NCBI GenBank assembly: GCA_002900995.3
Contig: CM035313.1
Span: 3,038,001 to 3,102,000 of the forward strand
Reading direction: 5' to 3'
Origin: Ganoderma boninense
Taxonomy: Eukaryota; Basidiomycota; Agaricomycetes; Polyporales; Polyporaceae
DNA: 64,000 nucleotides
Shown here: positions 43,538 to 54,868 of the stretch, in pieces
How the letters are laid out: every line of letters begins with the position of its first letter
How positions within the stretch are numbered: the stretch's first letter is position 1
Program-made: the position numbers and the translations under genes
Notes under the pieces: model-generated
Databases searched by the model: none
The model's input: only the letters and a program-made list of their open reading frames with translations
Told to the model about the DNA's origin: nothing

Positions 43538-45043
43538 ATGGCCACGTGCGAACTGCGCTTCTCGTCCTCGTCGCTCTCCGACACGGGCTCCTTCAAACTC
43601 CTCGAGCTCCCACACGATCTCTGCAAGCTGATTGAATCCTCGTTGGCGGATGGGCATGAAAGACCACAGCAAGTCGTCGTTCCTGCTTCCATGCCTGTCT
43701 GCCGTGCATGGGCTCAAACTTTGGCGACAGGTTCACGATCAAAGGCGCAAAGGAGGAGGATGCCGTGCTGTGCACCGCCGACAAGACTTACACGATCCGC
43801 TCCGTCGTCCTGTCCAACTCCGTCTGCGTCGTCACGCCAGACCCAGGCCATTCTCTGAGGGGCGCGGACGACGACGACGAGCCAGTGGAGGAAGTCTTCA
43901 TACGCGACCAATTGAGCGAGGTGGTTGAGCTCGTGCCGAGCGTGCCGCGCTTGCACAAGCTCAGGTCGCTCTTGCGGGGGCGAGAGTATGACGAGGGCCA
44001 CGAGGACGAGGACATGGTCAGCGACGACGACGATTCTGGCGTACCGGTGCGCAATTTATGGTCGGGACTCGGAGAAAGCGTATTTTCTGATTTTTGCTTT
44101 TGTGGTCAGAGACGAAGAGACAGATTGACATACGACGACGCGCGAGCTCTCATCCAGGCGAGCGACGCAGAGCTCGACAAGGGTCTCCGCGACAGACGCG
44201 TGCTCATCCTCAAAGGTTCGTCTCCTCGCACCGCCTTGTTGTCTACGTGGTACTGTCCTGATGGTCTCGTCTTCACAATGTGCGCAGGCGAGCTTCGACC
44301 CATTGCGCCCTCGCACCTCACCACGATCCTCGAGCTCCTTCTCACGAACCTCGTTTCGCTATCTCTCCCGCACACCGCAGCGTCCATCTCTGCCCTAGTA
44401 TCCGCCCTCGAGGACGACCACGACATCAGGAGGGACATCACCCGCCAAGTGATGGCGTGGTTTGGCCGGCTTGACGACGACAACGGGACGTGGGAGATGG
44501 ACGTCGGCGCAGTGGTCAGGGAGGTCGGGCTGGGGATTTTACGCGCATACAGGGTACAGATCTCATGTCTAAGAACCCTGGCCAGATATATGCTAACCAG
44601 CACCCCGCGTAGGACGATCCGACCCCAGAGGACGCCTTCCTCGCCCAATGGCGCAAAGCCGTAGGCGACACCTTCGAGGGCACAGTGGCCCTCCCGCTCC
44701 TCTCCGTACGCCTCCCTCGCATTTCCCGGTGCCGCTCTTCTCGCTGAAAAATGTAAATGGCATCATACAGGGCAACTACCTGGCGTCTACAAACGCGCTC
44801 GCCGAGCCCCCGACCCCGCTCCTCACGTACTTCCCAGCGTCCGAGCTGCCGGTCGACGCGGGCGCGCGTTTCGCCGAGCTGTTCCTCGCGCGGCCGCGGT
44901 GGCGCGGGGAGGAGCTCGCGCCGTTCCTCGCGGACATCTCGGTCGACGCGAAGGAGCGCGATAAGCTGCTGCTCAAGCACGCGCGGGCGGTGACGGACGC
45001 GGACGGGATCTGGTATACTGCGCGCGCGAAGTACGGCGGGTGA
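43538..45043 (+). CDS. DCC1: sister chromatid cohesion protein Dcc1
   Basis: From the ATG at 43538 the protein begins MATCELRFSS, followed by FKLLELPHDLCKLIES, the conserved Dcc1 opening. After the first intron come LTIKGAKEEDAVLCTADKTY and TIRSVVLSNSVCVVTP, the most conserved Dcc1 block. Later exons carry RLTYDDARALIQASDAELDK, LRPIAPSHLTTILELLLTNL and a C-terminal winged-helix-like part (LFLARPRWRGEELAPFLADI), ending at 45041-45043. Dcc1 forms the alternative clamp loader with Ctf18 and Ctf8, which loads PCNA and promotes cohesion during S phase. An acidic insertion (DEGHEDEDMVSDDDD) follows the first block. The gene looks complete with about five introns. Confidence 0.88.
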
Positions 45044-45217
45044 GTGCGCGATGGTGTGAGAGGGGCGGATGTCGACGGGATGATACCGTGTCCGGCCTGT
45101 TTGGGATGGGATGATGATGAGTTCATCAGTAACTTCGGGTACATGGTAATCCAGTCCAAGGGCGAAGAGCAGGATGGAGGTCGCATGGCAGAAAAGAAGG
45201 CAAAACATAACGAGAAG

Positions 45218-46349
45218 CTACCCATTTCGCTCGTCTACCGGGAGCACGTCGCGCATCCGCCGTATGATGACCGAGCCATCGTCCGCTCCCAAAATCAATG
45301 TCTCCCCGTCCAGAGAGAAAGCAAGACAGAAGACCTCGCTGTCGTGCTCGGACAGCGTCGCGACGCACGTCCCGTCGCGCGTCCGCCACAGCCGCACCGT
45401 GCGGTCTCTCGACGCGGACGCGACGTATCGCCCGCAAGGAGAGAAACGAGCTAGGCGGACCTCCTTCTCGTGTCCCTTGAGCGACAGCAGGTGGTCCCCC
45501 GTGTGCGCCTCCCACAGCTTCAGCGCGTGCGTGTGGACGCGTCTGTTGGACACCGTCAGCACCAGGTCTCCGTGTGGCGAGAACGCGACGCCCCTCGTCT
45601 CCACGCCGAGCAGCAAGTTCGTGTCTGCCCTCAGCACGACGCACGAGCCCTCTTCGGGGCCTTCTATGCTCAGGATCTCCACGAAGCCTGTTGGGGATAT
45701 CAGGACGACGCGGGTGCTGCCCGGGTCGAAGGCGGCGGCGACCCCGAGGATATCGGGGCATCGCTGGCCGGCTTGGGCGTGCGGAGCTGTCGGCCCGTTC
45801 CCGACTTGATGTCCCAGAGGTGGTAGCTGTTCGGGACGCACCCAGTGAGCAGCCAGCGTCCATTGGGGGAGAACTCGACAAGCCATATGTCGCTGCGGGC
45901 GGGGTGTTGCAGGACGTGGAGCGGCCGAAATTGTTGGCGTCCCAGAGCTGGGCGACGACCGCGCCATCCCGGCCTCGTCTCCGAGCAGCTGCAATAACAT
46001 CGCCTCTGGGGGACCACACACAGCTCGCGATGCCGTCGCTGTCAGTGGTGTGCCCTTTGAGCACGCGGGACATGCTCGCCCCCTCGCTGAGGTCCCAGAG
46101 TGCAACCCGCCTGTCGCTCCTGGCCCCGGAAACAAGGTATTGGCTGTCCGGGGAGAATGCAAGTGATAACGGTCCACACGTCTGGCCGTAAGGGGCCCAC
46201 TGAGCATCGACCGTCGCTCCGTCGGAGATGTCCCAGAGGATAACGGTGCCGTCACAAGACCCGCTCGCCACCCACTTGCCGTTCGGAGAAATGACAACCG
46301 TCGAGACACTGCTCATATGTCGGGTGGGGAGGGCTAGCGAGATAATCAT
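45218..46349 (-). CDS. WD40-repeat protein (two apparent frameshifts)
   Basis: WD40 blades are clear: ISPNGKWVASGSCDGTVILW, FSPDSQYLVSGARSDRRVAL, SPNGRWLLTGCVPNSYHLWD, FSPHGDLVLTVSNRRVHTHA, LARFSPCGRYVASASRDRTV and LAFSLDGETLILGADDGSVI. They lie in three frames. The first switch is near 45920-45929 and the second near 45753-45762; in each case one added base would restore continuity. The end is at 45218. The probable start is the ATG at 46347-46349, but the region may instead be spliced to the F-box-like gene directly upstream. A seven-blade propeller as a protein-interaction scaffold is the expected structure. The function is unknown. The frame breaks are either consensus errors or early decay. 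Confidence 0.7.
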
Positions 46350-46370
46350 TCAGTTTACGTCTCGTATGGA

Positions 46371-47681
46371 TTATGTCTTTGGATCACCTGCGTGGGGAAC
46401 CACAGTGAGCGCGTCGCGGCTGAACAGGACGGGAAAGTGCCATCGGAACTCTTGGACCCGGAGGGAGCCTCTGCTGATGCGAAGCGGCTTCAGAATCCAC
46501 ACAAGTCGCGGATGGGCGAACCTGAGCAGGGCGTGTTCCAGCTCCCGGTAGAGATCTGCGTAGCGTTCCAGGTTTTCGATGACGGCCACGAGGCTCCGCT
46601 CGTGTATCTCGACGGCGACTTCTTTCAGGACTGGAGAATGATGGAAATCCCTCAAGAACGCTACGCCCGGAGCGATATCTTCGGACGCTGCGGACGAGAG
46701 CTTCAGCGTCAGGGACCTGAGCCGAGACCAATTAAGTTGCCTGGAGAGTCCCGATGATCTGTATACTAACACGAGGGGCGAGTCGGGGGCATGAGCTCTC
46801 AAAGGTCATTGCAAGAACATTGAGAGCGAGGAATTCGAACCTTCTCTCACGGTGAGGCTCTCTATCGTGGATTGAGCCAACGCCGAATCGACGAGCAGCT
46901 TCCCCATAGATGCTTTATCGTAATATCTTGTCCGGCGAGCCGTGGCATCCTCGTGGCTGATAACAAGCTGGAGGAATTGCCCTTACTATGATGCGCCGCA
47001 ACAGACGCAAGCCCGAAGACTCACGGTGAGGAGCCGCGAACACCGGGACAACCGTCGGCGGGCCGCATGGAGGACTGTCGGATCACCCTCTTCGCGGATG
47101 AGGACATTGGAGCATTGGAGATGTACGACACCCGTAAACGCGGAGAGCAGCTCAGAGCATTGGAGGTATGTTTCGAAGTAAAGGTGGGAAAGGCTTAGAG
47201 TTTGTATGCGCGTTCCGAGCAACTGGCAACATGTGAGAACGGATTGGCTGAGGATTCGAGTCTTCCGACCCTGGTTCCGGCGGCCCATCTTGGGTTTTTC
47301 CAGCTGCCTTGTGATGAAGCCAAAGTCCGTGAAGTTTATTCTGTAAAGATCTGGGAGGATGCGAAGGAGGGGGACAGGAGCGAAGCCGATGGGATCCACA
47401 GTTATCGAGCGGACGAAAGGCTTCAGATGAGGCTGGGCCTGGAGGAAGTCGCAGAAGCCGAAAGTGCAGTTCCTGTTGGACAATGTGGGATCGGCAACTA
47501 AGAAACACAGACTGCGGGGACGAAGTTGGCGGCATGTGAGCGAGAAGCTGCGTATCCGCTTTGAATTTCGGCCTAGTGCTAGCTCGTGAGAGCCCCGGTC
47601 GCAGGAATGGCTTATGATCCTCTCGATGACTTCCCAAGGCAAGAGGGGGGATAATTCAGAAGGCTCGAGGGACGATGCCAT
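46371..47681 (-). CDS. F-box-like protein
   Basis: The start at 47679-47681 gives MASSLEPSELSPLLPWEVIE, where LLPWEVIERIISHSC resembles an F-box, followed by IRSFSLTCRQLRPRSLCFLV, the second F-box helix. The exon continues through a region typical of basidiomycete F-box proteins (FCDFLQAQPHLKPFVRSITV, ILPDLYRINF) until a GTGAGT donor near 47030. A downstream exon set contains LLVDSALAQSTIESLTV and RLRSLTLKLSSAASEDIAPG, and ends PHAGDPKT at 46371. The stop lies only 21 bp before the first ATG of the WD40 gene on the same strand. A role as ubiquitin-ligase adaptor is inferred from the N-terminus. Confidence 0.62.
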
Positions 47682-48409
47682 GGAAAAAGGAGCGCGAGAT
47701 GGGGGTCGGGAGAAGATGCTCGAGCAAAGTGCAAGGGCAGGAAGGACTCAGAGCCGCTACTTAACTTACTTAAGCTTAAGGCTATGTACAGCCGCCCCCG
47801 GTGATTCTCCTGGTTCACGCGGTCTTCAGCGCTTCAGCTGGCAGTTTGGAGCGTAAGTGCAGGCGAATTCAGCGGTCCCATGGATTTTCTATCTATCTAC
47901 GACAATCGACATGAGAAGGAGTAACAGCTGCGAAGACAGGGACGAGGGTACAGGTGGCCACTCCAGGGAATGGGAAGGCGCGAATTCAAAACGAACGGAG
48001 AATCGAGAGAGAGCGAGCATTCGCTGGCAGTACACCATATACACATACATGCGCACGGCGAACTAAGGTACAGTAGCAACGACATGAGGTGAGACCTCTA
48101 GCAAGGGGTATGTGGTCAGCGTAGCACCTGCAGGCTCCATACGGTCGACCTTCGCGGCCAGTATTTTGGGGAGAGGTGGATGAGAACGTAAACGGAAGAC
48201 ACTTGTCCGGGCCCGGGCCTGATGAACACAGGCGGCGCTGAGCTCAGCGTCCAACACGACATACGTACTCGTACTCGTACAGACAACAACTACATTATAA
48301 TCAACACGTCGTAACAACAAACGCGAACCCACAATTCAATCGCAAAAATCAGACCACCCGGACGGACGGTCCATCTTGAATGTTCGACCCGGAGACCCTA
48401 ACATCGACA
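47682..48409. other. intergenic
   Basis: Upstream region of the F-box-like gene and 3' flank of the DUF262 gene. No further feature is recognised. Confidence 0.5.
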
Positions 48410-51031
48410 TCACTTGCGTCGACCCTTCTTCTTCTTCGGCCGGTAGTCTTCGTCGAGGTCCATCTCTTCGTCCCGCTGTTTGCGCGACCTCTTTGCCGAC
48501 TTCACCTCCTTCTGCGCCACCTCCTCCGAGAGCTCCTCGATCATCAGCCACAGGTCCCGGATGATGTCGCTGCGCGTGCGGATGTCGTGGTGCTTGCTCC
48601 GGATCCCGCTGCGCATGTCGTAGATCGCCTGCGCCTGCTCCTCGTACGTTTGGCCTCGGAGCACGTACAGCAGCACGCCTGCGCGAGGGGGACGCGCGTG
48701 TCAGTATCAGCGTCAATGTCACGCAGTTGGGTCCCATAAGAGATTTCAGGCACTCACCGGTGAAGATGAACTCGGCAGGCGCGACGCGCTGCTTGATGTC
48801 TGTGAATGCCTGGTTCAACTCCTCGTCGTCCGCGATGCGCCAGAAGCGGTTGAAGAGATCCCGGATCAGGCGCTTGAAGTCCTCGGGGGGCGGCTCTGCG
48901 CGCGAGAGCCAGGCGTGGAGGTTCGTCGAGGACGGCATCGCCTCCTCGGGATACATTTCGCAGCAGTACACGATGCCCGCGATGAGCTGGAAGTCCTGTC
49001 CGCGTTTGATCGTCACGTCGATCTTCTGCGTCAGGCTGTTGTCGATGTACACGTAGCGTGACTGCAGTTCGCCGACCCATAGGGACCGTGGTGACGGAAT
49101 CGCCTGCAGTTTCTCTGGGGGAGGGTAGGGGGACATAAGGACCGTGGGGGACGTTAGAGTGTTTGCAGGACTGACCTGCAGCGGTGAGCGCCACACCCAT
49201 CTGGACCCGTTGGAAGATGTCTCGCTCCATAGTGTGGGGAAGTCCATGGTATTCCACTGCACACGGTCAGCGATCGATATGAAAAGATGACCAGAGTGTA
49301 CGGGCCTACCACACGTGATAATTTTCTGCGAGAACTTCTCCTTGTAGCCCTCGGGGATCTCTAGTTTTGATTGCTTCCGCGCGGTTGAGCGAGTGTACCA
49401 CCATTTCTTCTTGGTTTCGGGGTGGACATCTACGGGCCCGTGGATCAATGACACTTCGCTTTTCAAGCTTGCATAACTCACATGGGATCTGTGCAGAAGG
49501 AATAGCGTACGTTAGTGTCCGAACCAAAATACGGAAACTTGACACAAAGGCCGTTCGTATTGCTTCTTTATACACCACACGGCTAAGAACCAACCCTCTT
49601 GGAACTCGTCTGGAAAGGAGCAGGATATGGAAAAAGACGAGGATGTTCCAAAAGGTCTGGCAAATCGCGCATATGACATGGGGGAATGGAGGGTGAAACA
49701 TATCATGTCGCGACCGCAAGGGGACTGACCGGGAAACGAGTGGAAAGTGAGGCCCCCTGTCGGTGTAGAGGCCACAGCCAGCCGAAAGTGTCGTCCTGAC
49801 TCTATAACTAATAGTAGGCTGGATCTTCGCATTCCGAGACAAGGCAGTAGCTGCTTATCGCCGTTCACTCTCGCTTTTAGGCCGTAATACTGCATATAGT
49901 CCGGCTGTTATATTCACAACCGTAATCAATGCTTGGCGAGGATACGCAACCGGCCGCGCCGCATGTGAAGAGCCTACCGACGGAGACGTCGCCGTCCAAG
50001 TCGCGTCGTGAGTGTGAGCGACAAAGACCATGAAGCTCCCTACCAGTCTCCACGAAAATCACTTGACGTCTTGGAACGCGTCTCCTCCCTGCTCATTGTC
50101 TTCCGGATTTCCTTGCGGGGACGCGCTCCAAGATGGCTGGTTATGAGACTAGGTGGTTTATTGCGCGCCCATAGATCGAAAGGAGAGACGTAGCGAGGAT
50201 GGAAGATGTGTTCAACTTTCAAAGATGTCGGCTTATAGGGTGGAAGAACCGACGCATCCTCTCCTCTCGCATACAGCGATTGCGATGCATCGTTTTGATT
50301 TTTGTGAGACCTCGCAAGGACGAGCTTCAACAGGGATACGGGCTCCGTCCTCGTGGGGGTCTCGCCAGGCCGAGAAGGGGAACTCGACGCGTCGCAATCG
50401 CGTGCGAAGGGCCAATACATGTGGTCCACGTTCACTCCGATAGCCACTCGACGCTCTGAACAAGTCTTCTCCGCGCCCTTTTTTATCCGTTGTATGCGAG
50501 GAGATAGCCTCAAATGCCCAACTTCGAGGATGGCCAGACACAGTGGGGCGCAGAGCGATGTCAGCAACTCACCTGGCCATCGAAAAACCGCTGGATCGAC
50601 GTGAGGCGCTGCTTGCCATCGACACAACACTTGACCTGCTCCCCTTCATCGTCCGTGTAGACCGCGAAAACGACGGGTGGCACATAGAAGTTGCGAAATA
50701 TGGAATCCAGGAGCCTGCTTTGCTTTGCTTCTGGCCAGACGATCTCTAGGAAACGATAAGGTTGAGGTGGCACAGCGATGGCGCGATACGTACCTCGCTG
50801 GTAGGGCGGGTTGAGGTCAATGACGCCCTCGTGGATGAGCCCTTTGCGATGCTGGAGAATGAGGATCTATGGCACATTGAGACGATGTCGGTACTCACCA
50901 TGTAGTTCCTTGGTGGTGTAAGAACGCGCGCTGGGTGCCGAGAGGCAGTCGCCCAGGTCGAACACGTTGGGGTCCTTGTTCTTCGCGTTCTCCTCGTCGA
51001 GTTCGTCCCACTCGTCGTCGTTGTCACTCAT
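48410..51031 (-). CDS. DUF262 (GmrSD N-terminal/ParB-like fold) protein
   Basis: From the ATG at 51029-51031 the protein begins MSDNDDEWDELDEENAKNKD. The DUF262 hallmarks follow: VIDLNPPYQR spliced to EIVWPEAKQSRLLDSIFRNF, then VPPVVFAV and the nucleotide-site motif CVDGKQRLTSIQRFFDG (DGQQRxxS/T type). After a long intron come ETKKKWWYTRS and a helical region (DFQLIAGIVYCCEMYPEEAM, FIFTGVLLYVLRGQTYEEQA). The C-terminus is Lys/Arg-rich (RPKKKKGRRK), a probable nuclear signal. In bacteria the domain is the nucleotide-hydrolysing half of GmrSD-type restriction systems. Fungal members are nuclear-looking and uncharacterised. The join between exon 1 (ends 50899) and exon 2 (starts about 50851) is out by one base. 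Confidence 0.75.
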
Positions 51032-51334
51032 CTTGGTGTCCAATGTCGACAGCAGTGGCGCGTCAGTAGAGGGGTGAGGAGGAGAGGCAAGCTATACATT
51101 CAAGAACGAACCCAAGTGCAAGCTGCGGCAGCCACACACGCGCCTCCTCGTGTGGGCGCTAGCACTCGGAAGACGCCGAGGATGGATATGGTCATGGGGC
51201 GCTGTCAGCGGGGGCACTGCTCTCCGTCCGCCGCGGCGTCGTCCCCGACCGCGGCAGACTCGGACGACCTCTTTCTCTTACCCTTACCTCCCACCTTCTC
51301 GTCGGGCTCGCTCCTCAACGCCTCGCGGCTGTGC
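51032..51334. other. divergent promoter region between the DUF262 and NIPA genes
   Basis: About 300 bp separate two divergent start codons. No specific element is recognised. Confidence 0.45.
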
Positions 51335-53646
51335 ATGGAATCCTCAACGTCCTCTCTGACCTCCACCGCGACCTCTGCATTTGAATCAGCGACCGCAGTG
51401 CCCGAAATACCCCCTAATGACCCTGTGCCTGCTCACCATGCCAATCCCGCGGTAGCCTTCATAATCGGACTCGCTATCATCCTTCTCGCATCTATCTTGA
51501 ATGCAGCAGGCCTGAATCTAACGAAGTTAGACCACGTGAGTCCTCCCCCGCATATATGTTGACTACTGGCGACGGCTGAACGTTGAACGTTGAACGGCGT
51601 CTCAGGTGCGGACAAGTGCAATCCCGAAGTCTGCACGACGACGAGACTGGTTACGGCCATTATGGTTACTTGGAATGCTATTGTACATGTGAGTCGTTCT
51701 TTTCTTCTCGCGGTCCCTGTATGTCCCGAATGCGAGGACAGAGCCCCCAAAGCATGGTTGTCGAACGATCCCAGTCTGGTCCGGCTGCGGTCATCTCGGC
51801 CAACACAATTGGGGCTTCGGATAATCGCCAATAATCTCAATGCACTCTGCATATATTCAATGGGATTCGTCTGCGGCAACCATAGAGCCGAAAATTCGTG
51901 CATCTGAATGTTCGCTGACATGTATGCGCAGCCTATCCCAATTGATTGGAAGCACACTTGCTCTTGAATACATGCGCGCAGGTACGATTGTTTCGTCCAT
52001 ATTTCCACAGCTTTTATTGAGTTCGTTCTAGAATATGTCGCACCCCTCGGCTCTACATCCCTCATCTTCAACTTCCTCTTCGCAAAGTTCTTGGTTAATA
52101 CCCCCGTCACATGGAACGACATTTACGTATGTTGTTGACGCGCTGTCGAAACAAACGACCAGCTTACATGTGACTCAACAGGGTACTATAATAGTAATTA
52201 TTGGTGTCATTGGCATCGTCGCATTTGGCTCCATTAACAGCGGTCTCACATCGGAAACGGACGCACACCACCTTACGGAGCTCTGGACTCGTGGAAACTG
52301 GCTCGCATACTTCTTCTTCATGTCTTTTGCTCTCATACTCCTCTACATCTTCACCGCCCAGCTCGATCAAGTTCTTGCTGCACGGTCCGATCTTACGGCC
52401 GAACCTTTCGCGGGAATGCGTTCACGCGCTGGGGGGCTCGTCACCCCGCCGACCCTTGGAGGAAGGGTGGTTGCAGCCTGGGACAATGCCTTGATGTGGA
52501 CAAGGGAGAAGCTAGAACTATGGACAGCACCTCACGATGACAAGCGGATTGCCTGGACGCTAGGCATCGGCTGGGCCTGCTGTGGAGGTGGACTCGCAGG
52601 GGCAACCTTGGTCTTCGCGAAGGCAGCGTACGTAATTCTGACATGCATTGCAGTTAGAGCACTGACCGATTGGCCGCTATTCCACCGGATAGTGTCAAGC
52701 TCATCTCTGGAGCAATGTCACATGAAAACACGGGGAACCAGTTCGGGCATGCCTCTGTCATATTCACCTTCATCTTCCTTGCTGTGACAGCAGTTTGTCA
52801 AATCATCTGCTTGAACAAAGGTCTCGCCGTCTACGACTCCACCCTCGTCGTACCCGTGTTCTACGGTGTGTACACGGGTCTAGGGTACGCTTTAACCCCT
52901 TTCATCATTTGAGGCAGTGCTCAAACCATTCTCCACACAGTTTCCTTAACTCATTGGTAAGATGATGCGTCGGATCATGGGTCGTTCGTGTCTCTGACCT
53001 CCTATCAGATTTTCAATGACGAAGTGGACGCCTATCAGTCCTGGGCCCTGTTCCTCATCTTCTGCGCGATGATCATCCTCGTCTCCGGTGTCGTGCTCCT
53101 CACGTACAAGAAGCCCGAGCCTAAGGGCACCACACCCCAGTCTGGTATACCCCTGTCGGGGCGCGGGCATCGCAGCGCCACGAAGGGTACATTCGTCAGT
53201 TCCGGCGTGACGAAGAAGAAGCCCTACACGAGGACGGTGACCACGAAAATGACGATGCGACAATGTGGCAGCTCGGGGATGCGAGCGATGACGAAGACGA
53301 AGCTGGGGGCGCGCGTTCGCCGAGGTCTCCTCGTTCGCCCCGCATGCAGCCCTCCTCGCCGAGGGTCCAGCGCAAAGTCTCCGGAATGTCGCTCAAGCCA
53401 GCCGCGAACCAGAGCCAAATAAGCTTGCCGCGAGGACGAATTCGTTCGCGAGGCGAAGACGAGGAGGCCAGCATGCTAGCGGATCAAGACGACGCGGATG
53501 ACGATGAGGGTGACGCTCCCCGCAGACGGCCCTCTTCGTCGTCGGACTCTGACGCCACCCTCGCGCGGCCAGACACGACCCCGTACATGGACGACGACGC
53601 GTTTGGGGCTTGGGAGGCCAGTCCACCAGCGAAAGCGCACGACTGA
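51335..53646 (+). CDS. NIPA-type magnesium transporter
   Basis: The ATG at 51335 starts a Ser-rich lead, then the first helix AVAFIIGLAIILLASILNAA followed by GLNLTKLDH. Later exons give LSQLIGSTLALEYMRA, then YVAPLGSTSLIFNFLFAKFL and GTIIVIIGVIGIVAFGSI, WLAYFFFMSFALILLYIFTA, FTFIFLAVTAVCQIICLNKG and VVPVFYGVYTGLG. This order of nine or so helices is that of NIPA (DUF803) proteins, which mediate Mg2+ transport. A long acidic and Ser/Pro-rich cytoplasmic tail ends at 53644-53646. A one-base frame discontinuity lies in a G run at about 53157-53162, in the loop after LLTYKKPEPKGTTPQSG. Beyond it the frame reads RHEGYIRQFRRDEEEALHED. The membrane part itself is unbroken. Confidence 0.85.
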
Positions 53647-54868
53647 GGGCAGGACGCCAGACACGAGTCGTGTACGTATGGTTCGCATTCATCTGTAACC
53701 CTAGAGTAGCAACATAACCAGATTGGGTTCGATGAATGGCCGGGAGGGGTAGCAGATTGCTCGCCTCGCCGGCGCAGCAATCGTCCTTCCGCGGTCCTGC
53801 CCCTGTAGCATCTCGTAACGGTGTGCGTCAATGCGGTCCAGTCGCCTTCAAATTGCTAGTGTCGTCCTCGGGCACCGCGCTTTGATTTTCTCCTACGGCA
53901 GGTGAGTCGATACATACCCCCTTTCTTCCGCTTCCGCTAGGTTCATTTCCGCTTTGAATTGCTGCGTGTAGCGCTGTCTGCCCGTTTTCGTGCAGAACCG
54001 TGCCTCCGCCCGAAATGAGATCAAAGTCTCGTACGGCAACCAAGAGGAGAATGAGAGGGTCCACGTCTCTCAACCCTGCGACACCCACCACGTGGTGCGC
54101 ACGCAGCCGAGTGGAAACGCTCGGGCGTTGCAAGCAGTGCAAGCAGTTTGCGTGTTGACGCACGAAGCTGAGCCAATCCCAGCTGCTCGCGCCTCCAAAC
54201 AGACCCCATTATTTTTCTGTTCATTGTCGTCGGACTGATGCCGACTGGGACTCATAGAACTTAGCAGCACGGAGCGCTCACAGATTGAAGCCCACTCAAC
54301 GTCGTGCGGGAGAATCCGTTGGAGGCTCGAGGGGGCTGCGCGCAACAATATCCGGTCCTTCAGAAGGCTTCATGGAGGACACGCTGAGAGAGCAGCAGTG
54401 TAGGATTCGAGCAATTTGGGGCCCAGCTGCTCGGGGCCCCTGATTGAGGTTCGTACTCTAGCAGCCTAGCAACTACCAAGAACGTCCGGTTGATCGCTGT
54501 TTTTACATCTCGACTGTACACCATATACCAGTGAATGGGCAAATGGCTCAGAGCACATTACACATTTGAAGGCGATTTCCACGCACTGGAGGCTGTATGT
54601 GGCCGGGGATTTGCTTGTGGGGCCATTCTGCGCCGGACCCGCAAACCATCGAAAGCTGTGCTTCTTCAGTTCAAACTGGCTAAGACCATATCCGGATATG
54701 TCGTGACCGGATTCTCGCTCGCTTGCTTGTGGGTCTGCATGAAAAGGGAGCCTTCTCGCTCGGAACCCCCCCAGGCAGCTCCCTCGTATCCCCCGTCCAC
54801 ACACACCCAGGGTTCTGTAGTCGACTCGCACAAGCGTCGACTTTGTGCCCTCCGACTCCGTGGTCTTC
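53647..54868. other. intergenic
   Basis: A 1.2-kb stretch with only short open frames that have no recognisable motif. It contains the promoter of the velvet gene. Confidence 0.45.

Noticed and set aside
50040..50630. 196-codon minus-strand ORF in the long DUF262 intron
   Set aside because: It starts within an exon in the wrong frame and has no recognisable motif. It is kept only as a reason to examine the intron.
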